DNA from: Benthicola sp964195715
GTDB taxonomy: Bacteria > Gemmatimonadota > Gemmatimonadetes > Palauibacterales > Palauibacteraceae
Direction: 5' to 3'
Length of the DNA stretch: 43,819 nucleotides
Assembly: GCA_964195715.1 (NCBI GenBank)
Contig: CAXMRU010000217.1
Location: forward strand, 1 to 43,819
A program made the translations under genes and the position numbers. Under the pieces are notes generated by a model. The model made no database searches and was not told the origin of the DNA. It saw nothing but the letters and a program-made list of their open reading frames with translations. Shown here piece after piece: positions 24,370 through 33,991 of the stretch; position 1 is the stretch's first letter; each line of letters begins with the position of its first letter.

Positions 24370-25673
24370 TTGTCCATCACTCTTGCCAACATCGTGGCTT
24401 CCGCAACGACCTCACCGTCTACACGCGTCTCGCCTTGCATGCGGCAGGTGCGCCCCTTCAGCTGCAACATCCGCAACTCGAACAGGAGCTGGTCGCCGGG
24501 CATGACGGGACGCCGAAACTTGACTTCGTCCAGCGACATGAAATAGACGACCTTGGAGTGCGGGTCGTCGAACTCGTTCATGAGAAGAAGACCGCCTGCC
24601 TGGGCCATGGCCTCCACGATCAGGACGCCAGGCATGATCGGGTGATCGGGAAAGTGGCCCTGGAAGAACGGTTCGTTGATCGTGACGTTCTTCAGTCCGA
24701 GTATGCGCTTCCCACTTTCGAACTCCAGCACCCGGTCGATGAGCAGAAACGGGTACCGGTGGGGTATGTACTCGAGGATCTTGTTGATGTCGAGGGCGGG
24801 TCTACCGTCCGCCGGTCGGAAGAGCAGGTTCCGGAGCCGGCGAGCGACTGCCACATTCCCTCGATGGCTCGGTCTTTCTGCTATGATGTGACCCCGGATG
24901 CGAGCCCCGGCAAGTGCCAGGTCCCCCACGAGGTCCAGTACCTTGTGTCGCACGAACTCGTCCGGGAACCGCAGCTCGGTGCCTTCGGCCAGGCCCTCGT
25001 CGGTTGCCACTATCGTGTTCTGATACGTAGCGCCGAGTGCGAGCCCCTTTGCGTGCAGCATGTCCCTCCAGCTCTCGAGCCCGAAGGTACGGGCCGGCGC
25101 GATCTCACTGCAGAACGTGTCTGGTTCCACTTCGACCGTAACCGACTGCCTGCCGATGGCAGGGTGGTCGAACTCGATGACCGCCGTGACACGGTAGCCG
25201 TCGTGCGGGGCTACCGTATAGGTCGATTCGCCCTCACGCACTACGAACGGTTTGCGGATGACGATGCTCCGTGAGCGACTCCCCTCCTGTTTCTGAATGC
25301 CGGCGGCCTGTATGAGCGCGCACCAGTCGCGTCCGCTGCCGTCCAGTGCGGGTGGCTCGGGTCCCTCGAGCTGGATCTCGAGGTTGTCGATCCCGAACAC
25401 GGTCAGTGGCGCCAACAGGTGCTCGATCGTACCCACCCTGGCGTCGCCCTGCCCGAGGACGGTCTCCCATGACGTGCCGGCCACGTTGTCGACCGTGGCT
25501 TCGAACCCGGGTTCGCCGTCCATGTCCATTCGGCGAAAAACGATGCCGGTGCCGACGTCGGCCGGCTTCAGGGTCGCCCTGACCGGCCGACCCGTGTGAA
25601 GCCCCGTGCCATCGAGACTAACCTCGGTGTTCAGAGTCCGCTGTCGGCGATCGGTGGTGTCGCTCTCGCTCAT
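24366..25673 (-). CDS. lpxC: Bifunctional LpxC deacetylase / FabZ dehydratase fusion
   Basis: This 435-residue fusion combines the zinc deacetylase of lipid A synthesis (residues 1 to about 290) with the 3-hydroxyacyl-ACP dehydratase FabZ (about 294-435). LpxC zinc ligands are visible as EHLLAP (H85) and HKVLDLVGD (H243, D247), with the general-acid histidine in PSHRGNV (H270). FabZ has ILEYIPHRYPFLLIDRV and the active-site GHFPDHPIMPG (H340) and VEAMAQ (E354). The ATG at 25673 overlaps the lpxD stop as ATGA; the open frame runs on to 26066 but that region belongs to lpxD. Such fusions are typical of Bacteroidetes and related phyla. Confidence 0.96.
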   Translation of the reverse strand: MSESDTTDRRQRTLNTEVSLDGTGLHTGRPVRATLKPADVGTGIVFRRMDMDGEPGFEATVDNVAGTSWETVLGQGDARVGTIEHLLAPLTVFGIDNLEIQLEGPEPPALDGSGRDWCALIQAAGIQKQEGSRSRSIVIRKPFVVREGESTYTVAPHDGYRVTAVIEFDHPAIGRQSVTVEVEPDTFCSEIAPARTFGLESWRDMLHAKGLALGATYQNTIVATDEGLAEGTELRFPDEFVRHKVLDLVGDLALAGARIRGHIIAERPSHRGNVAVARRLRNLLFRPADGRPALDINKILEYIPHRYPFLLIDRVLEFESGKRILGLKNVTINEPFFQGHFPDHPIMPGVLIVEAMAQAGGLLLMNEFDDPHSKVVYFMSLDEVKFRRPVMPGDQLLFELRMLQLKGRTCRMQGETRVDGEVVAEATMLARVMDK

Positions 25674-26704
25674 TCGCTCTCCGTCTCCGCATCCAGTCGA
25701 CGCTCGAGTTCCCGGAGGCGCCGCTGGAACTCGGGCAGGCGCAACGTCCCGGCGCTGGCGCGAAGCGACTGCCGGTGGGGGCGCGCGGGGTAGCCCGAGA
25801 CGACGGCTCCGGCGGGCACATCGCCGATCACGCCCGCCTGCGCAGCGATGCGAGCCCCGGAGCCGATGGTGATATGACCCGCGATTCCCGCCTGTCCACC
25901 GAGCTGCGCGCCGTCTCCGATCCTGACGCTTCCCGCCACGCCCACCTGAGCCACGATGATGCAGTCCTCGCCGATCTTCACGTTGTGGGCGATGTGGACG
26001 AGGTTGTCGATCTTGGTGCCGCGGCCGATCACGGTGTCCCCGAGGGCGCCCCGGTCCACGGTACAATTGGCGGCGATTTCCACGTCATCCCCTATAATGC
26101 ACCGTCCCACCTGCGGGATGCGCATCAGTCCCTCGGCTCCCGCCGTATACCCGAAGCCGTCCACGCCTAGCCGCACGCCCGTATGGATGCGGACGCGGTT
26201 TCCCAACTCAACATCGTGCAGGATCGTGCAACCCGGACCGACCCTGCAGTCGCTGCCAATCGTCACATTGGCTCCGATATGAGTGTGTGGCCCGATGAGT
26301 GTTCCCGAACCGATGACCGAAGCGCCCTCGATTGTCACGTAGGGCCCGACACACGTGCCTTCATCGATTCGGGTTCCCCTGCCGATGATTGCCGTGGGGT
26401 GGACGCCTGATTCCGGTCGGTGCTCGGGATGGAAAACGCCGAGCAACATGCCGAAGGCGAGTTCCGGATTCTCTACCCTGATGTACGCCGTGCCGTTTGC
26501 CTCGAGCGGGATGCCCGGCGGGACCAGGCAGGCGCCGACGCTCGTGGATTCCAGACGCTGGGCGTAGCGTTCGTTCACCGCGAACGTCACGTCATCTGGT
26601 CCGGCTCGATCCACGGATGCGACGCCGGAAACGTGGCGGGCCGCGTCGCCCTCCACTTCACCGGCGACAAGATCCGCCAGTTGCTGCACCGTATACGTGG
26701 TCAT
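25670..26704 (-). CDS. lpxD: UDP-3-O-acylglucosamine N-acyltransferase LpxD
   Basis: LpxD adds the amide-linked 3-hydroxyacyl chain in the third lipid A step. The 344-residue protein has the N-terminal uridine-binding domain (TYTVQQLADLVAGEVEGDA), then a left-handed beta helix with many hexapeptide repeats, and the catalytic region DNLVHIAHNVKIGE (H237, H240). A C-terminal helix rich in Arg and Glu follows. The ATG at 26704 has AGGG eight bases upstream; longer in-frame starts extend through a hairpin into the ompH 3' region and lack homology. Confidence 0.96.
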   Translation of the reverse strand: MTTYTVQQLADLVAGEVEGDAARHVSGVASVDRAGPDDVTFAVNERYAQRLESTSVGACLVPPGIPLEANGTAYIRVENPELAFGMLLGVFHPEHRPESGVHPTAIIGRGTRIDEGTCVGPYVTIEGASVIGSGTLIGPHTHIGANVTIGSDCRVGPGCTILHDVELGNRVRIHTGVRLGVDGFGYTAGAEGLMRIPQVGRCIIGDDVEIAANCTVDRGALGDTVIGRGTKIDNLVHIAHNVKIGEDCIIVAQVGVAGSVRIGDGAQLGGQAGIAGHITIGSGARIAAQAGVIGDVPAGAVVSGYPARPHRQSLRASAGTLRLPEFQRRLRELERRLDAETESE

Positions 26705-26764
26705 GTCATATCCCTGCGGAGTCCGCCTCCCGAGGAAGACGAAGGCGAGGTTGGGATGAGGACA

Positions 26765-26798
26765 CCCGGGAAGCAACGGGGTCGCCCTGCCTCCCGGG
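26765..26798. repeat. Long hairpin between ompH and lpxD
   Basis: An 11-base stem (26765-26775 with 26788-26798; only one G-T pair when read on the minus strand) surrounds a 12-base loop that itself holds GGG/CCC. It lies in the 112-base leader of lpxD. With no T-run after it, partial attenuation or mRNA processing between the chaperone and lipid A genes is more likely than full termination. Confidence 0.45.
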
Positions 26799-26816
26799 AT
26801 CCTCCGTCCAAACGCT

Positions 26817-27389
26817 CTACTGCTGCGGAGCTGCCGCGCCTGATGGCGCTGGAGGCGGCGCGGCGCTGCCGAGCCTCGCAAGAACCGCGTTGGTAATGTC
26901 CAGCATCGTGTCCGCCGCCACCAGTCCTTCCTTCGATGCGTCCAGTACGATCGAGTAGCGATTCTCGGCCCGCACCTCTTCGATCACGCTACTCACGTGT
27001 TCGAGGATCGGACCCAGCAGTTCCTGCTGCCGCTGCTGCGCCAGAGTATCCATCTCTCCCTGCCGTGTCTGCAACTGGTTGCGGAGGTTCATGATCTCCT
27101 GCTGCTTCTGTTCCTTGGCCTGGGGGCTCAGTAGCACTTCCTGGCGCTGGTAATCCTGGAGTATCGAATCGACTACCGCTGCCTGCCGCTGGAGCTCGGA
27201 GCGCATATCAGCGAGCTCCCTCTCGAACGTGCGGGCAGCCTCCTCGGCTCCCGGCGCTTCCTGCAGAATGACCTGTGCCCGTACGTAGACAAGGGGCGTA
27301 CCGGCGGCCGGTATCTCCTGGGCCTGGGCGCTCTGCGAGCCAAACGCTATGCCGATTGCGGCGATGGCGATCAAACGTGTAAGAGCCAT
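26817..27389 (-). CDS. Periplasmic chaperone OmpH/Skp
   Basis: The 190-residue protein begins with a signal peptide (MALTRLIAIAAIGIAFGSQSA, cleavage expected after AQA) followed by the VYVRAQVIL segment and a long charged coiled coil typical of Skp/OmpH. The C-terminal tail is rich in Pro and Ala. Skp trimers hold unfolded outer-membrane proteins for the Bam complex; the adjacent bamA supports this. AAGGAG precedes the ATG with suitable spacing, 56 bases after the bamA stop. Confidence 0.9.
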   Translation of the reverse strand: MALTRLIAIAAIGIAFGSQSAQAQEIPAAGTPLVYVRAQVILQEAPGAEEAARTFERELADMRSELQRQAAVVDSILQDYQRQEVLLSPQAKEQKQQEIMNLRNQLQTRQGEMDTLAQQRQQELLGPILEHVSSVIEEVRAENRYSIVLDASKEGLVAADTMLDITNAVLARLGSAAPPPAPSGAAAPQQ

Positions 27390-27445
27390 GTCGTCTATCT
27401 CCTTCCGGTGAACTTTGATTCCGTCTGCAATCCTCGTTCGCTGCC

Positions 27446-29866
27446 TCAGAACAGTTGTCCGAAGCGGAAGTGGAGCTGCCAGCCCGGATCGGGCCGCCCC
27501 AGTACGTCTCGCCGGTCGAACCCGTAGGCATAGTCAAGGCCCACGGGGCCGAAAGGTGTTACCAAGCTCACCCCTACTCCAGCGCCGACCAGGAGGTCCG
27601 TCGGGTTGAACTCGGCCGCTGACGACCACAGGTTTCCCGCGTCTACGAAAGTGCTTGCGAAGATGTTGTCCGTCAGCTTGATGCCGAACATGGCCGAGGT
27701 CGTGAAGTAGGACTCACCGACGCGAGCCAGGCTGTTGACCGGAGCATTCCTCGGTACGTGTCCCAGCGGGGTGATCGTTGCCTCCTCGTAGCCTCGGACC
27801 CGCTGCCCGACCTGGGTTCCGCCCACGAAGTAGCGCTCGACGAAGAACGGATTGTCGCCAAACACGAGGCCCGCCTTGAAGTTCAGGCTCGCCACGACCT
27901 CGATCGGAACGCTCCCGGGTCCGCCACCGATCTGGGCGACGCGAGAGAACCACTCGCTGTCGACGAGCCACGTATTGTAATCGCCGTCCCCTCCCAGGAA
28001 GCCGCCCGTCTTCCGGAACGCGATCTGGTTACGGTTACCGCCGGTGGGAAAGAGCCCCCCCACCCGTGTGTCACGAACGAGGCGGACCGACACCGTGCTT
28101 CTCGTTCCCTGAGTGATCAGGCCCTCGGAGTCTGGCCCCAACCCGAAAGCATCCAGGTCGCTCACACTTTCACGGAACAGCGAGTATCCGACAAAAAGAC
28201 GGGTCGAGCGCACCTGGAGTGGGAACAGGGGGATCCCCAACTCGAAGAATCCACCTGTCTTCCGACGGGTGCCGAGGTCAAACGACTGGAATCGGTCCCG
28301 CGAGCTCTGGAGCCCCAGAGTGGCGCTGTACCGGCTGCCGAACAGCTCAGGATCCGTGTAGCTGATCTCTATGTCCTGAGTGCGCGCGCCGAACAGCCAG
28401 CGGAAGTGTCCGATCTTGGCCTGGCCGAACAGGTTCGGCTGGTCGTAACCGATGAAGCCGGCCAGCCCGCTGACCGCAGCAGCCGACATCCCGAAGTTGA
28501 CGTTCCCGGTCTGCCTCTCCTTGACGCGAAAAACGATGTCAATATCTCCGTCCTCGCGCGGACTGATCTGGATCGCCTCGTCGGGAGGGAGAGTCTCGAA
28601 GAAGCCGAGCGACTGGATATTCCGGACGCTCTGGATCAGGCGCTGCTGCGAGTAGATGTCCCCCGGCAGCGTCAGGAGGATCTTCCGGATAACCCTGTCG
28701 TGAGTGTAGTCGTTGCCAACGATCGACACCGTTCGAATGTAGGCCGGGTTGAACTCCTGGATGCGGAGGCGAACGTCGACCGTCGGGTTCAGTCCGGCGC
28801 TGTCCGGGGGATTCCGGACAACTTCTGGCATTACTCGAACCTGAAGGTAGCCGGCGTCCCGGTACAGGTCGGCGATGTCCATCGTGGCCTTTTCGAACGC
28901 GGTCTCGTCGAAGGCCGGCAGATCGCCGGATTCGAGGCGTTCGGGTGTCAGTTCGCCATCGCGGACCGGCGCGTAATACTCCTCAAGTCGCGACGTTGGA
29001 AAGCGGCGGTTCCCCTCGATCTCGAACAATCGCACCAGGTATTGCTCGCCCTCTCGGACACGAATCTGGATCCTGCCCTTACCCGTTAGCGTGTCGACGG
29101 TGATCGTGTCTCCCACGATCTCCAGGTCGATGTAACCGTGCTTGCCATAGTAGGCCGGGATCCGATCCGTCAGATCGGACCGGTATTCGTCCCGGTGTAA
29201 CTCTCCGGGCTTGAACCAGAAGAACCCTTCTTCCACCGTGCTCATCGAGCTGCGGACCTGAGCGTCGGTCAGGGCTTCGTTACCCTCGATTTCGACCCTG
29301 ACGAGGGCAAGACGCGGACCTTCGTTCACGCGAAAGATGACGTCAAGCTGATCCAGACCGCTCGGGTCGGGTGCCAGCGCAGTGTCCACCGTTGCGCGGG
29401 GGAAACCCTCCTGCCCGAGCACCTTGAGGATCATCGCCTGTGCCCGGATCAGCTTTGACGGATCCAGAGCTCCTCCGCCGATGAGGCCTACCGAATCAGC
29501 AATTGTACTGTGGCTCGCGTGCTTCAGGCCCTCGAAGCTGTAGCGGCCGACCACGGGTCGCTCTACAACGTCGATGAAGAAGATTGCCGGGGCATACGGA
29601 GTGACTCGGATCTGGACGTCGGAGAATTCGCCGGTCGAAAACAGGCGCTGGATCGACTCCTGGATGTCGGGTCCGTTGACCACCTCGCCTACCCGGATCT
29701 GGGCGAGACGCTGGATGCCCTCTGCGGAATAGCGCGAGTGCCCCCGAACGACGATGCTGTCGACGGTGACAGACAGGGGCTCTTCCTGCCCCAACAACGG
29801 AGCGACCCTCGCCGTCGAAAGTGCGACGAGGGCCACGAGCCCGGCTGCAAATCGGCTATGTTTCAC
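27446..29866 (-). CDS. bamA: Outer membrane protein assembly factor BamA
   Basis: BamA is the core of the machine that inserts beta barrels into the outer membrane. The 806-residue protein has a signal peptide (about 26 residues), five POTRA-like domains to about residue 430, and a C-terminal 16-strand barrel with the VRGYEE motif, corresponding to VRGF, and a final phenylalanine (FRFGQLF). The start is GTG at 29866, overlapping the clpC stop by four bases, so translation may be coupled to the protease gene. It is followed by ompH and lpxD, a widely conserved neighbourhood. Confidence 0.96.
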   Translation of the reverse strand: MKHSRFAAGLVALVALSTARVAPLLGQEEPLSVTVDSIVVRGHSRYSAEGIQRLAQIRVGEVVNGPDIQESIQRLFSTGEFSDVQIRVTPYAPAIFFIDVVERPVVGRYSFEGLKHASHSTIADSVGLIGGGALDPSKLIRAQAMILKVLGQEGFPRATVDTALAPDPSGLDQLDVIFRVNEGPRLALVRVEIEGNEALTDAQVRSSMSTVEEGFFWFKPGELHRDEYRSDLTDRIPAYYGKHGYIDLEIVGDTITVDTLTGKGRIQIRVREGEQYLVRLFEIEGNRRFPTSRLEEYYAPVRDGELTPERLESGDLPAFDETAFEKATMDIADLYRDAGYLQVRVMPEVVRNPPDSAGLNPTVDVRLRIQEFNPAYIRTVSIVGNDYTHDRVIRKILLTLPGDIYSQQRLIQSVRNIQSLGFFETLPPDEAIQISPREDGDIDIVFRVKERQTGNVNFGMSAAAVSGLAGFIGYDQPNLFGQAKIGHFRWLFGARTQDIEISYTDPELFGSRYSATLGLQSSRDRFQSFDLGTRRKTGGFFELGIPLFPLQVRSTRLFVGYSLFRESVSDLDAFGLGPDSEGLITQGTRSTVSVRLVRDTRVGGLFPTGGNRNQIAFRKTGGFLGGDGDYNTWLVDSEWFSRVAQIGGGPGSVPIEVVASLNFKAGLVFGDNPFFVERYFVGGTQVGQRVRGYEEATITPLGHVPRNAPVNSLARVGESYFTTSAMFGIKLTDNIFASTFVDAGNLWSSAAEFNPTDLLVGAGVGVSLVTPFGPVGLDYAYGFDRRDVLGRPDPGWQLHFRFGQLF

Positions 29867-32334
29867 TTGGCGGATGTATGCGACGCCACGCGAAAGACCA
29901 GAGAATCGGAGTCCTTCGCCAAATCCACGACGATCTCGTCTCCCGGCTCGAACTCGGCCATCAGAATTCTCTCTGAGAGTGCGTCCTCTATGTACCTCTG
30001 AATCGTCCTCTTAAGAGGCCTCGCACCAAACTTTACGTCGTATCCGCGGTCGACCAGGAAGTCTACGGCAGCTTCCGTAAGGTTCAGTGTGAGATCCTCG
30101 TCCGCCAGGCGTTTCTGGACACTCTTCAACATGATGTGGACGACCTCCCCGATCTGCTCCTTCGAAAGCGCGTGGAAGACGATCACCTCATCGAGACGAT
30201 TCAGGAACTCCGGCGTGAATGTCCTGTCCACTTCGTCCTTGACCTTCCCGGCCATCCGGTCGTACTGGGTCTCGGACTCGCCGGTCTCGAAGCCCAGGCC
30301 CGACGCTGACGCGATATCGCGCGCCCCGACGTTCGAAGTCATGATGAGGACGACATTCTTGAAGTCGATCACACGACCGTAGTTGTCCGTGAGGCGGCCC
30401 TCATCGAGTACCTGCAGGAGGATGTTGAACACGTCCGGGTGCGCCTTCTCGATCTCGTCCAGCAGCACAACGGAGTATGGCCGTCTGCGCACCGCCTTGG
30501 TAAGCGTACCGCTATCCTCGTAGCCGACGTAGCCCGGAGGTGCGCCGATCAGTCGGCTCACCGAGAACTTCTCCATGTACTCCGACATGTCGACTCGGAT
30601 CAGCGCCTGCTCGTCGGCGAACAGGAATCGGGCCAGCTGGCGTGCCAGCTCTGTCTTGCCGACTCCGGTCGGGCCGCAGAATACGAAGGACCCGATCGGG
30701 CGGTCGGGGTCTTTGAGACCGGCGCGGGTACGCCGGATCGCTCGGCTGATCGCCTGGATCGCCTCGTGTTGCCCGACCACGCTTTCGTGGAGCTCGTCTT
30801 CCATTCGCAGAAGGCGCTGTGTTTCCTTCTCTCTCAGACGGCTTACCGGAACCCCCGTCCAGCGCGAAACGATGAAGGAGATATCGTCTTCGTTGACCAC
30901 GATGCGCATCTCGCGCTGCTGCTTCTCCCACTCCTCCTTGGTGCGGCGGATCTCCGACAGGAGCTCCTTCTCGCGGTCCCGCAGCATGGCGGCACGCTCG
31001 AAGTCCTGGTCGCGGATCGCCGCATCCTTGCGACCGGCGAGCTCTTCCATCTCAGCCTGGAGTTTCTGCACTTCGGCCGGCGGCACCTGAGCTCCGAGTC
31101 GCGCACGCGCTCCGGCCTCGTCGATCACGTCGATCGCCTTGTCGGGTAAGAATCGATCCGTGATGTAACGATCGGCCAGCTTGGCCGCGGCCTCGAGTGA
31201 CTCGTCGGGAATCGTGACGCTGTGGTGATCCTCGTAGTGCTGCCGGAGACCCTTGAGGATCTCGAGAGTCTCATCGACTGAGGGCGCCTCGACGATCACG
31301 GTCTGAAACCGCCGCTCGAGCGCTCCATCCTTCTCGATGTATTTGCGGTATTCGTTGAGAGTCGAAGCACCCACGCACTGCAGCTCGCCTCGGGCGAGAG
31401 ATGGCTTCAGCATGTTGGAGGCGTCAATCGCCCCCTCAGCCGCTCCGGCGCCCACGAGCGTGTGCAGCTCATCGATGAACAGGATGATCCCCTCGTTCTG
31501 GGAAATCTCGCTCACGATGGCCTTCAGCCGTTCCTCGAACTGGCCCCGGTACTTTGTGCCCGCGATTACGGCCGCCATGTCGAGGGCCAAGACCCGATGG
31601 TCCTTCAAGCTGTCAGGTACGTCCGCCCGGTCGATCTTCTGCGCCAGTCCTTCGACGATGGCCGTCTTTCCTACGCCCGGCTCGCCGATGAGGACCGGGT
31701 TGTTCTTCTTGCGGCGCGATAACACCTCCATGACCCTCTCGATCTCGGCGTGACGACCGATCGTCGGATCCAGGACCCCTTCGTGCGCGAGCACTGTGAG
31801 GTCGCGGCAGAAGTGGTCCAGGGCCGGGGTCTTGGATTTCGACTCGCCACGCGGCACGGCCGGCGTCGGGGAGCTGCCTGGCTCCGCCAGGGCTCCCTCC
31901 GTCCCGAGCAGTTTCAGCATTTCCGCACGCGCTTCCTCGAGTCCGATACCCAGCTCACCGAGGACCTTGGCGGCCAGGCCCTTTTCCTCACGAAGAAGGC
32001 CGAGAAGAAGATGCTCGGTGCCCACGTAGCTGTGATTCAGCTCCCGGGCCTCCGCCATCGCGTACTCCAGCACCTTCTTTGCGCGAGTCGTGTAGGGGAG
32101 CTCTCCGATCGACGCGGATGCTTTTCCAGGACGAATATTCTCCTCGACGAGCCTCAGTAGCTCGTCGAGATCCGCGGCGAGGCTGCGCAGCACTTCTGCG
32201 GCGACACCGTCTCCTTCACGGATCAGTCCGAGGAGGATGTGCTCGGTACCCACGTAGTCGTGCTGAAGGCGCACGGCTTCCTCGCGAGCCATCGCCAGCA
32301 CTTTTCTCACACGGTCAGTGAAGTTGTAGTTCAT
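29863..32334 (-). CDS. clpC: AAA+ unfoldase ClpC
   Basis: The 823-residue HSP100 ATPase feeds proteins to ClpP. It has two N-terminal repeats, each with YVGTEH (E31 and E107, the positions that bind phospho-arginine in Bacillus ClpC), Walker A motifs GEPGVGKT and GPTGVGKT, and a UVR-type middle segment (RDQDFERAAMLRDREKE) through which McsA/MecA-type adaptors act. The ATG at 32334 overlaps the mcsB stop as ATGA. Its neighbours mcsA and mcsB make a phospho-arginine degradation role very likely. Confidence 0.96.
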   Translation of the reverse strand: MNYNFTDRVRKVLAMAREEAVRLQHDYVGTEHILLGLIREGDGVAAEVLRSLAADLDELLRLVEENIRPGKASASIGELPYTTRAKKVLEYAMAEARELNHSYVGTEHLLLGLLREEKGLAAKVLGELGIGLEEARAEMLKLLGTEGALAEPGSSPTPAVPRGESKSKTPALDHFCRDLTVLAHEGVLDPTIGRHAEIERVMEVLSRRKKNNPVLIGEPGVGKTAIVEGLAQKIDRADVPDSLKDHRVLALDMAAVIAGTKYRGQFEERLKAIVSEISQNEGIILFIDELHTLVGAGAAEGAIDASNMLKPSLARGELQCVGASTLNEYRKYIEKDGALERRFQTVIVEAPSVDETLEILKGLRQHYEDHHSVTIPDESLEAAAKLADRYITDRFLPDKAIDVIDEAGARARLGAQVPPAEVQKLQAEMEELAGRKDAAIRDQDFERAAMLRDREKELLSEIRRTKEEWEKQQREMRIVVNEDDISFIVSRWTGVPVSRLREKETQRLLRMEDELHESVVGQHEAIQAISRAIRRTRAGLKDPDRPIGSFVFCGPTGVGKTELARQLARFLFADEQALIRVDMSEYMEKFSVSRLIGAPPGYVGYEDSGTLTKAVRRRPYSVVLLDEIEKAHPDVFNILLQVLDEGRLTDNYGRVIDFKNVVLIMTSNVGARDIASASGLGFETGESETQYDRMAGKVKDEVDRTFTPEFLNRLDEVIVFHALSKEQIGEVVHIMLKSVQKRLADEDLTLNLTEAAVDFLVDRGYDVKFGARPLKRTIQRYIEDALSERILMAEFEPGDEIVVDLAKDSDSLVFRVASHTSAK

Positions 32335-33476
32335 CCACCCCCCGAAGGCGGCCCGTCGGCCACCGTCGTATCGCTGGATCCTGCAGCGCGGCCGCTCTCC
32401 GACGCGGCCCGTTCGTCACTCGCAAGCTTATCCCGCACGAATGACGCGCGACAGACATCGGCTTCGTGCTCGTTCATCCGGCCACCGGCCTCACGCTCGA
32501 GGTGAGCAACCTGTCCGCGTACCAGGATTTCGTTGAGCGTCTCTACACGCGGCGATTTCAATAGTTTCAGAGAAACGCCCAGCCGAACACCGGACAGGAG
32601 GTTCATCATCTCCTCCAGCGCCAGGCTCCGTGCCGTCCGGAGAATTCCATACGCCCGCCACACCTTGTCTTCGAGCACAGCCGGCGCTTCACGCAGCAGC
32701 ACGGACCGCGCACTGCGCTCGTATTCGATCACCTTGCCGGTTACCCGAGCGAGGTGATCGATCAGGTCCTCTTCCGTCTTCCCGAGGGTTGTCTGGTTGG
32801 AGATCTGAAAGAAATTCCCGATGACCTCCGATCCTTCGCCGTACAGGCCGCGGTAGGTCAGTCCCACCTGGGATATGCCCTCGAGCACCTTGCTGATCTC
32901 CTTCGTCAGCACGAGCCCCGGTATGTGGATCAGCACGGAGGCTCGCAGGCCTGTACCGACGTTGGTCGGACACGCCGTGAGGTACCCGAACTGGTGGTGA
33001 TACGCGAGAGGCAGGAGGGTGCCCAGCTCCTCGTCCAACCTGTCGACCTGCCGCCACGCTGCGTCGAGTTCGAGCCCGCCGACCAGGGCCTGCAGTCGAA
33101 GATGGTCTTCTTCGTTGACCATGACTCCGCACGAAGTATCGTCGGCCAGGATCAGCGCTCCCCGCGAGGGGCTGCTGCCATCTCCCAGAAGATCTCGGCT
33201 GATCAGGTGACGCTCCACGAGGATCTCGCGATCGACCCGGTCGAGCGAGTCGACTTCCCAGATACAGGCTGATCTCAGGGAGTCCGCGTGCTCCGCGGCA
33301 GTCCGCACCCGCTCCAGTACTTCCGAGCGCTCGTCAGCGCCTGCGCGACCCGGGAACGGAAAGCCCTGTAGATTCCGCGCGACACGAACTCGAGACGAGA
33401 GGACGATCGCCTCCTCTATGCCACCGACGATCCAGTCGAGTCCCCTCTCGTCCAGGGGCGCGGAGGTCCGTATCAC
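32331..33476 (-). CDS. mcsB: Protein-arginine kinase McsB
   Basis: McsB phosphorylates arginine residues to mark proteins for ClpCP. The 381-residue protein, a relative of guanidino kinases, shows SSRVRVARNL (27-36), NEEDH (121-125) and ACPTNVGTGLRAS with the catalytic cysteine C169. A Ser/Gly-rich tail of about 25 residues extends beyond the Bacillus length. The start is GTG at 33476, overlapping the mcsA stop as GTGA. All key residues I can check are intact, so an active kinase is expected. Confidence 0.95.
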   Translation of the reverse strand: MIRTSAPLDERGLDWIVGGIEEAIVLSSRVRVARNLQGFPFPGRAGADERSEVLERVRTAAEHADSLRSACIWEVDSLDRVDREILVERHLISRDLLGDGSSPSRGALILADDTSCGVMVNEEDHLRLQALVGGLELDAAWRQVDRLDEELGTLLPLAYHHQFGYLTACPTNVGTGLRASVLIHIPGLVLTKEISKVLEGISQVGLTYRGLYGEGSEVIGNFFQISNQTTLGKTEEDLIDHLARVTGKVIEYERSARSVLLREAPAVLEDKVWRAYGILRTARSLALEEMMNLLSGVRLGVSLKLLKSPRVETLNEILVRGQVAHLEREAGGRMNEHEADVCRASFVRDKLASDERAASESGRAAGSSDTTVADGPPSGGG

Positions 33477-33985
33477 GCCTGGACCTCGATCTCGTGGATT
33501 CGATCCCTGAGCTTCGCTGCAGTCTCGAAGTCCTCCGTCTCGATCGCGCGTTTCAATCGCCTGCGCATCGACGACAGCTGATCGAGGCGGTCAGAGATGT
33601 CCGACGTCTCGCTGATGTAGACCTTGCCTGAGTGATGCGCCGAACCGTGAATCCGTCTCAGGAGGCCACTCAGCTGGCTCTCGAAGTGCACGTAGCATTG
33701 TGAACAGCCCACCCGTCCGGCACTTCGGAAGTCCGAGGCCGTAATACCGCAGAACGGGCACGGCTCGGAGGCCCCCGCAGTGGACGCGGCCGGACTCGTC
33801 GAGCCTAGCTGACCGAGGAAATCCAGCAGGGGGGGCTTGTTCGGGGCCTCGCCAACAGCTGACTCGGCCGCGAGTCCTCTCTCGGCAGAGCAGGAGGCAC
33901 ACAAATGCACCGTGCTCATTACCTCACCTTCGATCGAAGTCACGTGGACTTCGGCCTCGTCATTTCCGCAGTCGTCACACAGCAT
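33473..33985 (-). CDS. mcsA: McsB activator McsA
   Basis: The 170-residue zinc protein has four CxxC pairs (C3/C6, C29/C32, C76/C79, C94/C97) and a C-terminal UVR motif (RAIETEDFETAAKLRDRI) for contact with ClpC. In Bacillus it activates McsB and serves as part of the CtsR heat-shock switch. AGGTG precedes the ATG. It begins six bases after the lolD stop. No ctsR is seen in the block, unlike the Firmicutes ctsR-mcsA-mcsB-clpC order. Confidence 0.94.
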   Translation of the reverse strand: MLCDDCGNDEAEVHVTSIEGEVMSTVHLCASCSAERGLAAESAVGEAPNKPPLLDFLGQLGSTSPAASTAGASEPCPFCGITASDFRSAGRVGCSQCYVHFESQLSGLLRRIHGSAHHSGKVYISETSDISDRLDQLSSMRRRLKRAIETEDFETAAKLRDRIHEIEVQA

Positions 33986-33991
33986 GCGGGC

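Noticed and set aside
25674..26066. Extension of the lpxC-fabZ frame upstream.
   Set aside because: It is the antiphase shadow of the lpxD hexapeptide repeats; the real start overlaps the lpxD stop as ATGA.
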